The notes: generated by a model from the sequence alone, not told the origin. 29,815 nt of DNA from Triparma columacea (GCA_030267965.1 BRYA01000701.1:1366-31180), one strand, 5' to 3'. Positions 1 to 9,667 are shown, counted from the stretch's first letter. Program-made: numbers and translations.

Positions 1-24
1 ATTTCGTAACCCCCCCCCCCCCCC
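1..24. repeat. Poly-C tract at window start
   Basis: Fourteen C in a row, bases 11-24, preceded by ATTTCGTAAC. It is a simple homopolymer with no assignable function. Runs of seven or more C or G recur throughout the intergenic and intronic DNA of this window. Confidence 0.8.
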
Positions 25-157
25 GCCGCAGAATGGAACGAAGGTGGTATCCATTACCTCTCCCCCACTTCCCCCGAGAAGACCGCCATTTGAAGAACTG
101 GCCAAGGTGATGACAGAGCGTTGTGAGGTGCCTGTTTCTAAGTCTGTAGGTATCCTT

Positions 158-240
158 ATGCAGGGGGACAGAAAAAAAACAAAGGAGCGCAAGTCGAGGA
201 CCCAGTCCTGTCCTGTCGACTTATTCGCTCGTAACAATAT
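158..240 (+). repeat. Dispersed repeat, copy 1
   Basis: This stretch shares an order of short blocks with 1252-1322: GCAGGGGGACAGAA, then AAAGGAGCG, then AAGTC(C/G)AGGAC, CAGTCC and GTCGACT(C/T)ATT. Copy 1 contains a run of eight A where copy 2 has CCCAAAAA. The similarity is visible by eye over about 70 bases with small indels. Both copies are in the same orientation and lie 1.1 kb apart. It is probably a fragment of a dispersed repeat family or mobile-element end; I do not recognise the family. Confidence 0.55.
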
Positions 241-359
241 TATGATGGTGTTACTATAATTATGTATAATATAGTCACGTTTGTGTAGAAATTTGAGCCC
301 CTAGATAGATTTGAAGTAGAAAGTGACCAAAAAGTGCAAGTTTTTTGAAGAAACCTCTA

Positions 360-660
360 TTTGAAAAGATGTGTAGAACTATGTGGAGGTATGTGGCAAT
401 GAAGAGGAAAGTGAGCAGGGAAAGAAGCGCGGTGTGGGTAAATTGGCCGGCGCAAAAATCGGGAAGAGGAGAAATAGGGGTAGAGACAAAAGGCATCGGG
501 GAGGAGTGGGAGAAAAAGTACTTTGAAAAGATGTGTAGTACTATGTGGAGGTATTTGGCCGAGCAGAGTGATGCGAGTAGGGGAAGATGCGCGGCATGGG
601 TAGGGGAAGAAGGCGAAATAGGCGTAGAGAAAAGGTCATCGGGGAGGGGAGGAGGAACAC
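360..660 (+). repeat. Two-copy 162-bp tandem repeat
   Basis: TTTGAAAAGATGTGTAG occurs at 360 and again at 522, and about 130 bases after each copy stay alignable (TATGTGGAGGTAT, GCGCGG, GAGGAGAAATAGG versus GAAGGCGAAATAGG, AAAGG.CATCGGGGAGG). The period of 162 is a multiple of three, so the + frame from 345 to 671 stays open (108 codons) and repeats at protein level (FEKMC.TMWRY). An open frame on the opposite strand (275-712) is also long. Neither translation matches a family I know, so I call this a repeat and not a gene. Confidence 0.6.
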
Positions 661-765
661 TCCTTAATTGATCAAGGACAAAAAATAAAATTTGTTGGTT
701 TTGATATTTCACTGTGCTTTCCTTAAACTAGGAAAACCTTACATCCCCCCGCCCTCCCCTCCCCC

Positions 766-919
766 TTACTTTACCCTCTTCACTTCCTTCCCTTCTTCTT
801 GTAATCCATCCTCGCTGGTGAGCTCTGCACCCTCTTCCTCGCCGGGAGGTTAGGGAAAGTGTTGGTGCGTGAGCGCTTGGGGGCAAGGACCTCGTAATCG
901 TCCAGGCTCAAGTCGACCT
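766..919 (-). CDS. Possible 3' terminal exon of an unknown gene
   Basis: On the minus strand a pyrimidine/AT stretch ending TGATATTAG looks like a splice acceptor at 921-920. It is followed by about 50 open codons ending in TAA at 768-766. The peptide begins VDLSLDDYEVLAPKRSR, continues through a NTFPNLPARKR stretch and ends in a lysine/arginine-rich tail (MDYKKKGREVKRVK). The composition (acidic start, then basic, nuclear-localisation-like clusters) looks protein-like rather than random. I found no upstream exon between 924 and 1367, where the repeats and the sigma remnant begin, so the gene may be truncated or the reading spurious. No family is recognised. Confidence 0.3.
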
Positions 920-1173
920 CTAATATCAAAACCAAGGTTTATTTTTTGAGCTGAGAACTAGACTTGACAAGTCGATGTGAACAGAGCGCCCTACTACGAG
1001 AGTCTCACTAGAATAAGGAACTGAAATAAAGAGTTGGAAGTTCTGGGTTAAGGAGTTGTCGACAACAGGTCCAAGAAGGATTTCCTACAGAATCTTATAA
1101 AAATCTTGTTTAAACCAGAAAATACGACATATCGTTATCTTAACTAGTCGGATTCTCACCCAATCAGACAGCC

Positions 1174-1262
1174 CGGGGGATTGAGATCCCCCGTGTATCA
1201 CTCCAACTCTTACACCAGGAGTTGAGTCCCCCTCTCCTCACGGCAAGTGAGAGCAGGGGGAC
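1174..1262. repeat. Hairpin-rich segment next to repeat copy 2
   Basis: Three inverted repeats follow each other: GGGGGAT/ATCCCCC around 1174-1192, CAACTC/GAGTTG around 1204-1224, and a 16-base arm pair at 1226-1241 and 1247-1262 (GTCCCCCTCTCCTCAC and its near-complement, two mismatches, 5-base loop). The last arm overlaps the start of dispersed-repeat copy 2. The structure could be the terminal part of a foldback or miniature element; this is an inference. Confidence 0.5.
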
Positions 1263-1322
1263 AGAACCCAAAAAGGAGCGAAGTCCAGGACTCAGTCCCG
1301 TCGACTCATTAGCTCTTAACAA
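1252..1322 (+). repeat. Dispersed repeat, copy 2
   Basis: Second copy of the repeat described at 158-240, with the same order of blocks (CAGGGGGACAGAA, AAAGGAGCGAAGTCCAGGAC, CAGTCC, GTCGACTCATT). It directly follows the hairpin segment and stops about 45 bases before the sigma-factor remnant. Confidence 0.55.
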
Positions 1323-1366
1323 CACCAAACATCAAAATCATTTCATAAGGCTGCTCAGGGAAACTT

Positions 1367-1718
1367 TCAACCTGAAGCTTGTTTTGAAGGGTGACGAAGC
1401 TTGTTGATGGTCTTGTTCTCGATCAGCCTCGCCCTTTCCCTAGAGACATTCAGGGTACACCTCCGCCAGCTCTGGCCTCGTCTTGCAAATTCCGTCATCT
1501 AGGCCGAACCTCATCCTCACGACCATCTTCTCCTTATCATCAAGCTCGTCCATGACGTTGATGGGTTCGTTCCTGAGAGCTTCAACTTCCAAATTGTCCA
1601 CTGGATCGGCGCCATCCCACGTCAGACTGTCCGAGAGCGTTCGCTTGTCGTCCTTGTGGTGGCTCAAGGGCAACTCTAAGCTGAGGACATGCTTAGAGCT
1701 TGCAGCGTACATTCGCAG
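1367..1718 (-). pseudogene. Sigma-70 factor C-terminal remnant (regions 3.2-4), frameshifted
   Basis: Sigma-70 family factors direct RNA polymerase to promoters; in algae the nuclear copies serve the plastid polymerase. The minus strand reads LSLELPLSHHKDDKRTLSDS, then the region 4.1 hallmark VVRMRFGLDDG followed by a RPELAEV segment. The frame then ends at a TAG at 1439-1441. In the next frame, from 1450 down to a TGA at 1367, the missing region 4.2 continues: NVSRERARLIENKTINKLRH, the helix-turn-helix that contacts the -35 element (canonical form RERVRQIE..ALRKLRHP). Against the canonical spacing about five bases are missing at the junction. The exon starts after an acceptor (CATCTCCCGCAG, AG at 1720-1719) and no upstream exon with regions 1-3 is visible. 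So this is a 5'-truncated, frameshifted fragment. A sequencing error or very unusual splicing could mimic the frameshift, but the missing 5' part also argues for a pseudogene. Confidence 0.85.
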
Positions 1719-1948
1719 CTGCGGGAGATGGGGGGGGAGGGGAGGTGATCAGATATTGGACACGCAGGGCAAGTTTTCAGCCACTTTTCTTTTAGGCCTA
1801 CGTAAATACTTGGGGTGAAAAGTGCTTGAAAAAAATGGCATAAACTACGACGTTTATGTTATTTAGATATATTAACTGAATAAGTGAGTTCTTTTTGTTA
1901 ACTGTGGAGTGGTTTAAATGCCACCCAATAGACGTATACATAAATATC

Positions 1949-2018
1949 AGCCATTTTTGAGAATCGAATCGAAGCACCCCTTCACAGCCCTGTTGGATTC
2001 GATTTTCACAAAATGGCT
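1949..2018. repeat. 70-bp foldback (imperfect inverted repeat)
   Basis: The left arm starts AGCCATTTTTGAGAATCGAA (1949) and the right arm ends TTTTCACAAAATGGCT (2018); the reverse complement of the right arm matches the left over about 23 bases with a few mismatches. The loop is about 23 bases. It could be a miniature inverted-repeat element or the transcribed hairpin of an unknown RNA. I saw no target-site duplication. Confidence 0.6.
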
Positions 2019-2160
2019 AAATTAATAGAATATATCGAAGTTGTTGATAATGAATCCTCATATTCTTTGCTCATCTGATGATTTCTATCAGTATCGTGTA
2101 TATGTTTAACTCCCTCGTCTCGTATTTTGCTAATCATTTGATACCAAAGTGTCGGCTCCG

Positions 2161-2190
2161 GTCAAAGGCTTTGAGTTCTGAGCCTTTGAC
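2161..2190. repeat. Perfect 10-bp inverted repeat
   Basis: GTCAAAGGCT at 2161-2170 and AGCCTTTGAC at 2181-2190 are exact reverse complements separated by ten bases. It could form a short hairpin. No gene lies next to it, so it is not obviously a terminator. Confidence 0.6.
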
Positions 2191-2603
2191 TCTTGGCTTA
2201 AAGCCTTCCATACCATAAGCTGCTGCAGCATTGTCGGGTAGGACGATTAACATCGGAAATTTCGCCTTTTATCGAGTAGGGGAGTCAAAGATAAGAAATT
2301 ATGCCCCCTTGTGTGGAAAATGTTTTTTACCAAGTGGGGCTGTTATTCCTGATAAATTCTACTATACCGGCTAAATAGATCAAACGGGGCCGTCAAAAGC
2401 CTTAAACTGCTTTGCTCCTCCTCCCTCTCTACTCTTAAAATCATAGGTCACCCTCTAGGAGCAAATTTCATTCATAGTCCCCCAAACCGGAGAAGGGGAA
2501 GGGAAGGGTGAACCTTGATGACATATTCTTCCCTCGTTACCGTGATATCGAGGTTGGTACCGCCCCCCCCTATCGCTAAACTATTATTCCTTATTAACAA
2601 CCC

Positions 2604-2873
2604 TCCGAATCCCTGCAGTTGAAGAACCCGGTGTTCCTGGTTGGTGGTTTCCGCACTGGTTCAACTTCGCTCCACCGTGCTTTGAGCCTCGACAGCGACC
2701 GTTGTTGTTCACCCGTTTCGTTGAGCTCGCCTTCCCTTTCCTTACCATTCATTTCCTTCTGGACGGTCTGGAGTGGATAGACAAGAAGTTTGGTACTACT
2801 ATCATCGACTTCAATCTTCAATCTCCTCCCTCAGCCCTACATCTCCGATACGTGCAAACTACATTGTTGGTTT
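2604..2873 (+). pseudogene. Sulfotransferase-family N-terminal remnant, frameshifted
   Basis: Members of the sulfotransferase superfamily transfer sulfate from PAPS. The 5' phosphosulfate-binding loop follows a beta strand with the form NPVF.VG.PRSGTT. Here, from 2625, the + strand reads NPVFLVGGFRTGSTSLHRAL, a close match to that strand-loop-helix. At about 2690-2708 the frame shifts by one. The next frame continues with TRFVELAFPFLTIHFLLDG and LEWIDKKFGTTIIDF, which is what I expect just after the loop in the algal members. The reading breaks off near 2835-2873, where transposase sequence begins. An acceptor-like CCCTGCAG at 2611-2618 could mark the start of an exon. The catalytic remainder and the 3'-phosphate-binding part are absent. 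The loop match is strong; the exact subfamily is uncertain. Confidence 0.7.
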
Positions 2874-2875
2874 AA

Positions 2876-3347
2876 GGAAGCGAATGGGAAGGAGATAAAA
2901 GACGTGAAAAGACCATATCTAACGGAAGACAACAAACTTAAGCGAGTGGAGCATTCTAAGAAGGTGCTGAAAAGGGCTGAGGGGAACTCGAGGAACGACA
3001 AATACATCATCCATCTGGATGAGAAGTGGTTCTTTTGCGACAGTGGGAGGAGAACGCGTAAACATCTTCCGAAACTGCCTATTGAGCCAGAATCGTACAA
3101 CTTCGAGATTCGGAGTGAGGAAACGAAGGTCACGCCGGGAGAGTTTAAGAGGAATGAGATGAAGAGCCGCCGCCACGCCCTCAAGATCATGTTCTGCGGC
3201 GTTGTTGTGCGACCTGACACGATCAAAGGTATTGAGGATGGCCTTGTCCATTTCGAGCGCTGTCAGCGTGAAATTATTGCGCAGGGTTCGTCAAACACCA
3301 AAAAGCTGGCTTTGGAAAAATTTCAAGTGAGAAATTTTTTGGGATGA
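2876..3347 (+). mobile_element. Mariner-like (Tc1/mariner) transposase fragment
   Basis: The open frame that ends at 3347 carries the signature around the first catalytic aspartate of mariner-like DDE/DDD transposases: YIIHLDEKWFF (canonical form VVHIDEKWF), preceded by KRPYLTEDNKLKRVEHSKK (canonical LTEENK.AR). About 65 residues later comes KIMFCGVVVRPD, matching the conserved K.MFL..VARP strand. The N-terminal DNA-binding helix-turn-helix is missing and the frame stops before the second and third catalytic acids, so the protein cannot be active. I saw no terminal inverted repeats. The fragment abuts the sulfotransferase remnant on its left, as expected if the element, or a degraded copy of it, landed in that gene. 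Upstream ATG codons of this frame lie in sulfotransferase DNA and are not the native start. Confidence 0.75.
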
Positions 3348-3372
3348 AATATGTGGGTTCAATATTACCCCG

Positions 3373-6300
3373 TTACAGGCCGCTTTCCTCCAAAAGCTTG
3401 TCCAGCCATGGATCCTTCATTCCTTCCTCCTCAGCGTACTTGCTCCACTCCTTCAAGATCCTCCTTCCCTTAATATCTTCTCCCTCCGCCCTATTTCTTT
3501 CGACGAGGTAAAATATCAGCTGCGGCGAGGCGAATGAACAAACAAGAGAAAGGCTTGTGTAAGTAGGAATAGAGATATCGGAGACCAATTCACTTCCATT
3601 TCCCCCTCATTCTCACCTCGCTGGGGTGAGCTGTTGCATCAAGAAGGGAAATGATGGAGACCTTGTACTTAGTGACGGCGGATACCGGCAGATTGGGGAT
3701 GTCGGGGAGGGGTATTTGGGGAGGCGCTCTTGTGGCGATGTTGCCGGTGGGGGCCGTGGGGAGGGTGTCATCTTTGCCCAGCATTCTGCCGAAGAATCCA
3801 ACCTCTCCTCCATTCCCCACCTCCTTCGACTCCCTCCTCGCCAGCCCCATCTCCTCAGCCTCGACCACTCTCTTGAAGAAGCTCCAGACCTGAGGTGAGC
3901 GAAGGAGGTTAGTCGTAATTATGCAGTCAACTTCCTTTCGCTAAACCTACTCTCACCTCGCCCATCAATCTCCCCTCCTTACCCCCCTCCCCAACACCCT
4001 CAGCGACGTGCTCTAATATCCTCATGCCCTTAACCTTGGCCTTGGCCCTATCCCTCATCACCCCGAGTCCGCTCGCGGCACCCCTCGCATCCCCCTCCCT
4101 GAGACAAACGTCCACTAAGTCCGTGATGGATTCCCTCCTCTTCTTGCCGCCAGTTGCGGCGGTGCTTTGGCTGGTCGAGGTGGGTGGGGGCAGGGGTGGA
4201 GGCAATGGGAAGCACGAGCGGCGCTCGTCATCCTCCATACCCCTAGCGCACCTTAGGAAGAAGCGGGCAAATTGGGCTCCGCTCATGCCGGCTCTTACCC
4301 AGCCGACGTACTCCCTCCAGTCTTCAATTTTCCCAGTCCAGATCCCTCTTATTTGATCCTCCATTCCCCAATCAACCTCGGCCTTCCCTTGCTCCATCCA
4401 CCTCCTGGCTACCCCCCCCATCTCAATGGCCTCCTCGATGCTCTTGTTATCATCGCTAACCATAACCGCCCTCTTGCCTTCCCCCAGCATCCTAAGCTCG
4501 TCACGCACAACAAACATCCAACTGCGCCGGGCCAGCGAAGGGAGACGTTAATCGTGTGTCAGCGAAATGACCTGAAGATTCCTTCTACGCGAACCCGTGA
4601 TATCATCATACGTAAAAATCCTCACCTCCTCCCCTCCTTCTCTCGTTTCTTAACAACCCACAGACACCCAATAGGAGTCTGTACGACGTCCGACACCAAG
4701 GTGACGATTCTCCCCCCATCCTGGTAGTGGTACCCGTCCCCAAGCCCTACCAAATAGCTGCAATTCGGAGTTCGGCGAGGGAAGGCGAGAAGCGGGAAGG
4801 GCCCCGTTATTTTCGATAAGATAAGGTTTAAAATCAGAACGGACAACCGTAGAAGCACATTCTCACCTCTCCTCGAAAGTCGGACCGACGTATCCATGTA
4901 TTGGAAACATTCGTTCCTCCTCCTCCTCACCTCCCCTATAATCCGTCTGCGTTCTCATGACCCTGCGTACGTTCAGCGAGGGTGTTGGGGTGTTCAGTAA
5001 AGTTGTAAATGATCGTCCTCCGAATTGCTGCCTTAAATCATTTCCCCCCCTTCTTACCTGACCCCATCCTTACTACTCAACACCCAAGTATTAACAACCC
5101 CCCCATTCCTCTCCTCCCTACCGTGTCCTTTAAATACATGCGTAACAGTCGCCCCCGACTGCGGTAGAACCGTGATTTCTTTCGTCTTTAGGTAGGGCGA
5201 TTTTGAGGTTGAAGAGGAGGTGGGAGGTGCGTATACGAGTGTACACGTGCAACCTCCGGTAACGGGGAAGTTAAAGAAGCTCGCAACTACCCCTACCTCT
5301 ACTTCCTCAACAGTTTGCAAGGCGTGCAACCAGGAAGCGACGGCACCAATGCCGCCTATTAATAGCAACCTAGGAGTACCTACGAACTTGAATTTCCCCA
5401 TCCTCTTCATTTTAAGCACCCCCCTCTTCCTACCCTCCGATTCAACTTCAGTTTTAACGTACGCGAAGATTTCCAGCTCGTACTCCACCCCAATCTCCTT
5501 GGTAGTGAATAAATCCTTCCTCCTCCCTTTAACAATCCCCAAAACCCCCCCTTCCTTCCCTTCTCCAACGCACATATCAACAACCTTCCATCCCTCCCCC
5601 CCCATATCAATACACTCAATTTTTTCCTCCCCCTTTACATTAACAACCCTACCCTCATTGGGACATCTTCGTAAACGATGACCTGACCAACCTTCTATCC
5701 ACTCCGACCCGACGGATGATGATGAAGGATCTTGACATACGCATACAACGATATTACCGATCCAAACCCCACCTAGGAGTATGAAGGATCTATGTTCGTA
5801 TAGGTTTACGAATTTCCTAAACCCTCCACCTTTCCCTGTTTCCTTTTTCCCCTCCCCTGTTGTTATAATGGTATTACCAGGCTCGACGTTAACATATGTC
5901 TCAGCACCTACTCCCCCACCCCCCGTTATTACATTCCCTTTGTGTGAGGATATAATTATGTTACGTGAGGTTCGAATCATAGAGCAGGAGGATGATATGT
6001 ATCCACGGGACCATCTTATTACGGCGTTTCGTAATGTTGTTAAACCACCACCGAATTTGTTGGATGTAGGTGTGGTTGTTAGGGGGATCTCAACGTATTG
6101 TAAGTTCATACCGGGATTGGGAGTTTGGGTGGATATGATTAAACATAACATACCGGAGTCTCTAACGTACATCGACATGACAGATTGTTTTCCCCCCTCC
6201 AACGAAGAGTTTGATAGATTGGCTATATCCTCGACGTGTATAACGAACGTGTTAACACCGCGTGCTAAGTTAGTCCCCTTAATGACGGTACCCCCATCTG

Positions 6301-7970
6301 TTGTGTATACAATATCTGCAACATCCCTATCACCACCTGTACCTGATTCCGCTATTATACTATCGTGTTTGAATGGTATATGATTTAACGACGAGACGGA
6401 ACCATTGGATGATATCCATGTGATGGAAGAAGATGGAGTAAGCAACCATAAACCACCCTCACCACCACACCCAACTAACCTCCCACAACCTACTTCATTA
6501 TTTTGAACTGCGGTTCTTGTGTCTTTCACGTCTTTACCGTCGTCTTTAGTAACCCATTCAGTAAAAACAAAATTCCCCCCACTCTCCTTAACCCTCCTAC
6601 CATCTCTAAATACCCCTCCACCTACAATTCTCTCCACCACAAAATCCGCGACTACTACATTGAAAATCCTCCCGTTATTATACACGAGTTTTATGTATAT
6701 GATACCCTCGGTAAGTACCGTTGTGTTTGTCTCTACGTGTGTGTTGGTAGTTGTAGGTATGTAACTATGTTTAATATCAACCCTCTCTACACTATCAAAC
6801 CCCTCCTCTCCTTCGTCATCCTTGTTACTTGTGGTTACGTTTGAGGTTGATGATGATGAGGGTGGTATGGATGGTATGTTTATGGAGTGTGATTGCGACC
6901 ATTTTATAACCCCTAAATCAGAGCTGTTTATAACGGGAGGGTGGAGGTATGATAATGTGGTTTTAGAAGTAGAGGTTGTTAAGATGTATACACCTAACTC
7001 TGGATTTACAGATTGATCGTAGGGTTTTGTGGAGGAGGAGTGTTGTGTATTTGAACTCGAAACTACTGTGTTGTTGGGTTGGGTTGGTGACCATGCGAGG
7101 CAGGATGTTGTTATTAGTGTAGGTTGGGGTGGGGGGGATTTGGAGGAGGTGGTTGGGGGGAGGGTATGGTGGAGGAGGGTAAGGGTTGTAAGGGGGTGCT
7201 TTTTTGGAGGGGTGGGAGAGGGAGGAGAAGGTGTGAGGGGGAGGGGTTAGAATTGAGACGTTTGGAGCAAAGGAAGTATTTATCGCAGGAGTGTTGTGTT
7301 GATTGTTTGTGTTGTGTTGATTGTTATCTTCATTGTCTCCCTTTTCTCTTACCTTTTTCTTCTCCTTTTTCTCCCCTTTCTCCTCCTTTTCCTCCTCTTC
7401 CTCCTCTACCCCCTCTTCCTCTTCCTTGTGTTTCCAAAGTAATCCAACAATAATTCCCTTAGATCTTCCTAAATATTGTACTCTACATCCTACAATCTCT
7501 TTAGACATGTTAAGATACTCAGAGGGGTATTCAATGTTGTATGTATGTTCAAATACGTCCTTATCGTTGTTGTTATTGTTGTTATGCGTGTTGTGCGTGT
7601 TGTTGTTATCATAATAGTGAGTAGTCTTAAGAGATTGTGAATGTAGTTTGTATTTAATTCTCATTACATCACTATTATGACCTCTACAAATAGACGTGCT
7701 CAGCGTTGTGATTCTACAATGTTCAGATGATGTATGTATAACTGTTTGTATATGAATATCGTCTAAATTGGCAGCTTTATTGGCTTTATTGGCATTCAAT
7801 TCATCCAAATTGGACGAGGAAGATTTTATATATGGTGATGTTATATAGTTATTGAAACAATATAAACTACTATATACAACACTACTAGACGCAACTGAAC
7901 TACTACTACTATTTGACACACATACAGGAGGATAGGACGTGGGATAACCGTAAGGAAACATTATCAACAA
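3373..7970 (-). CDS. Seven-exon gene, ~1256-aa unknown protein, beta-rich N-half and helical C-half
   Basis: I do not recognise the family. Proposed exons (minus): 7970-7353, 6997-5058, 4962-4867, 4757-4626, 4521-3957, 3889-3617, 3519-3373. The last five junctions have clear donors (GTAAG/GTGAG) and pyrimidine-NCAG acceptors, and the phases agree (total 3771 nt). Exon 1 ends at AAG|GTAAGA after a Ser/Asn- and Glu/Lys-rich low-complexity leader. Its junction to exon 2 is the weak point: the phase-consistent acceptor (CCAGAG) has a poor tract, and in-frame sequence upstream of it reads CLAWSPTQ, which looks like a WD-type beta strand. Exon 2 is rich in short beta-like segments (GLWLLTPSSSITWISSNGSV, LLLIGGIGAVASWLHAL). 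The C-terminal exons are helical (WSFFKRVVEAEEMGL, ILKEWSKYAEEEG). A beta-propeller plus alpha-solenoid layout, as in coat, tethering or nucleoporin proteins, or a TFIIIC-type propeller, are guesses. No signal peptide or membrane segment is evident. Confidence 0.7.
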
Positions 7971-8288
7971 AATGAGGATGAGGAGGAAAGAGGACCAACT
8001 TTTGAAGCTCTTTTCGGAAATTCGATGGGAAGTCTTTTATTTCATGTTTATTTTCGTGCGTGCACAAATGCGTCGTAAAATAAGGGTAAAATACATTCCT
8101 CGTTCCTTCCATCAACAACGAGGTTTAGATATTTGGTTTTTCAAATGTAAAATAGACCTTCAGATGCCAACAATATACAGAGATTTCATCAAGGCTACGT
8201 TTGACAAGAGGGAGCGTCCAAGAGCGAACGATAGGGGGGGGAGGATGTGAAATTCGGGAATGTACCTGCATACATTGTTTTTGTTTTA

Positions 8289-9290
8289 TTAGTGCATTGA
8301 GGCGACATGTTGTTTGAGAGAGCTTTTTCGCTTCACTTTATAGTCGCAGTCCTCACAGTGGTGCCAGGTCACGTTTTCATTGTGAATGAATGCGCGATGC
8401 ATCTTAAGATGACCTTTTTGCTTCGTTTTGTAGTCGCAGTCCTCACAGTGGTGCCAGATCACGTTTTTGTTGTGGATTAATGCGCGATGCGTCTTGAGGC
8501 TGCTTTTTAGCTTCGCTTTGTAGTCGCAGTCCTCACAGTGGTGCCAGGTCACGTTTTCATTGTGGATTAATGCGCGATGCATCTTGAGGTCGCCCTTTTG
8601 CTTCGCTTTGTAGTCACAGTCCTCACAGTGGTGCCAGGTCACATTTTTATTGTGAACATTTGCGCGATGCTGCTTGAGATGACCTTTTTGCTTCGTTTTG
8701 TAGTCGCAGTGGTCACAGTGGTGCCAGGTCACGTTTTCATTGTGGATACCTGCACGATGCCTGTTGAGGCTATCTTTCCTGTTTGTTCTGTAGCTGCATC
8801 CACGTATACTACAAACGAACTTCTTCCCATCCTTCATACTACCCACAGCTTGCTCTTCGACTTCCGCCTCTTCGTCGCTATCCTCATCAATCGAGACTAG
8901 ATCATCGTCATCGTCGTCGTCGTCGTCCTCCTGCTCCTCCTCTTCGTCATCGTCGCTGTTAGAGTCTATCGAACACAAATCCACTTCCTCCTCTTCACTA
9001 CCCTCCTCCTCCTTACACACCTCACAAAGCAATGCTGCTCCTCCCCCCCCTCCCCCACCAACGTCCTTTCCCTCTCCTCCTTTCTCATCCTCATCCTCAT
9101 CCTCCTCGTCACTGTACAAGCAAACGAACTCCCCCACACCGCCTCTCCCCCATTCCTCCTCAAAGCTACTCTCACCCCCAACATCCTCCACCTTGCAACC
9201 ATCTTGATCAACATCACCATAGCCGTTAGGAAGCTCTATTTTTATCCTGCTGCTCTCCTCCTTCGTTGTTGTCTCCCCCATATTCTCCAA
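8289..9290 (-). CDS. Acidic C2H2 zinc-finger protein, six fingers
   Basis: Predicted nuclear DNA-binding protein of 333 aa. The N-terminal half is strongly acidic, with Asp/Glu runs encoded by GAT/GAC/GAG microsatellites, a Gly run, and a Cys-rich patch (LLCEVCKEEEG). The C-terminal half holds six C2H2 fingers. The first is CSIRGC...H.AGIH (C-x4-C-x12-H-x4-H) and the other five follow CEDCDYK.K.K..LK.HRA.IH, spaced every 30 residues (90 bp) by the linker HNENVTWHH in place of the classic TGEKP. Alternation of KQKG/KLKS/KRKS at helix positions suggests different base contacts. The start MENMGE is chosen because the paralogue has the matching MGKMGE; a start at the second Met is also possible. 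The TAA stop follows the last finger (SMH). A transcription-factor role is inferred from the family. Confidence 0.85.
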   Translation of the reverse strand: MENMGETTTKEESSRIKIELPNGYGDVDQDGCKVEDVGGESSFEEEWGRGGVGEFVCLYSDEEDEDEDEKGGEGKDVGGGGGGGAALLCEVCKEEEGSEEEEVDLCSIDSNSDDDEEEEQEDDDDDDDDDLVSIDEDSDEEAEVEEQAVGSMKDGKKFVCSIRGCSYRTNRKDSLNRHRAGIHNENVTWHHCDHCDYKTKQKGHLKQHRANVHNKNVTWHHCEDCDYKAKQKGDLKMHRALIHNENVTWHHCEDCDYKAKLKSSLKTHRALIHNKNVIWHHCEDCDYKTKQKGHLKMHRAFIHNENVTWHHCEDCDYKVKRKSSLKQHVASMH

Positions 9291-9667
9291 ATTCTATTAC
9301 CGTACCCTGGAGCTTCCTGAAAATGGCCTTCCAGTGAGTGAGATCTTCGGGGATGTTAGTGGCAAGCACTAACAGATCCAAAATGAGGAGGATCGGTAGG
9401 AAATTGTGGGAGAGAGCTGATGGAATACGGGAAAAAACGCAAATGTCAAAATCACAGGGTTTTGTACACGATAAACCAAGGAAATATCTACAGAGAAAAA
9501 AAGGCAAGAAGTGTCAAAGTCCCACCACCATTTTCCAACCAAAAACTTGGGACAAGAGGGAGCGACGAGACTACGATCGGGGGGGGGGAGTGGGTGATTC
9601 GGGAATAATGTTACCAGCATATATTTTGGTTTATATGTATGTTTTCGTTTTATAAACGTACTGGATT
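9291..9667. other. Spacer between zinc-finger paralogues
   Basis: This is the promoter side of the six-finger gene and the 3' side of the nine-finger gene. It holds the duplicated flank blocks described for the tandem duplication and a G10 run near 9580. A short minus-strand frame here (9226-9507) overlaps the zinc-finger start, but its counterpart upstream of the paralogue is frameshifted, so I do not count it as coding. Confidence 0.6.

Larger units (their letters stand above)
1719..2603. other. AT-rich intergenic stretch with inverted repeats
   Basis: No gene is supported here. The stretch contains CATAAAC/GTTTATG around 1838-1858, a 70-base foldback (1949-2018) and a perfect 10-base inverted repeat at 2161-2190. 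It is clearly more AT-rich than the coding regions around it. The end nearest 1719 reads as the pyrimidine-rich acceptor of the sigma remnant on the minus strand. Confidence 0.5.

Noticed and set aside
275..712. 145-codon minus and 108-codon plus frames
   Set aside because: Both are kept open by the 162-bp tandem repeat; no family, no splice context and low-complexity content.
2594..3251. Minus-strand frames opposite the sulfotransferase and transposase remnants
   Set aside because: The sense strand carries recognisable motifs; the antisense translations match nothing.
5220..6383. Two + frames (153 and 200 codons) opposite the unknown seven-exon gene
   Set aside because: No domain and no splice signals; the minus strand has phase-consistent exons.
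7972..8250. 92-codon + frame between the unknown gene and the zinc-finger unit
   Set aside because: No domain; it overlaps the duplicated 3' flank of the zinc-finger unit and the presumed promoter of the minus-strand gene.
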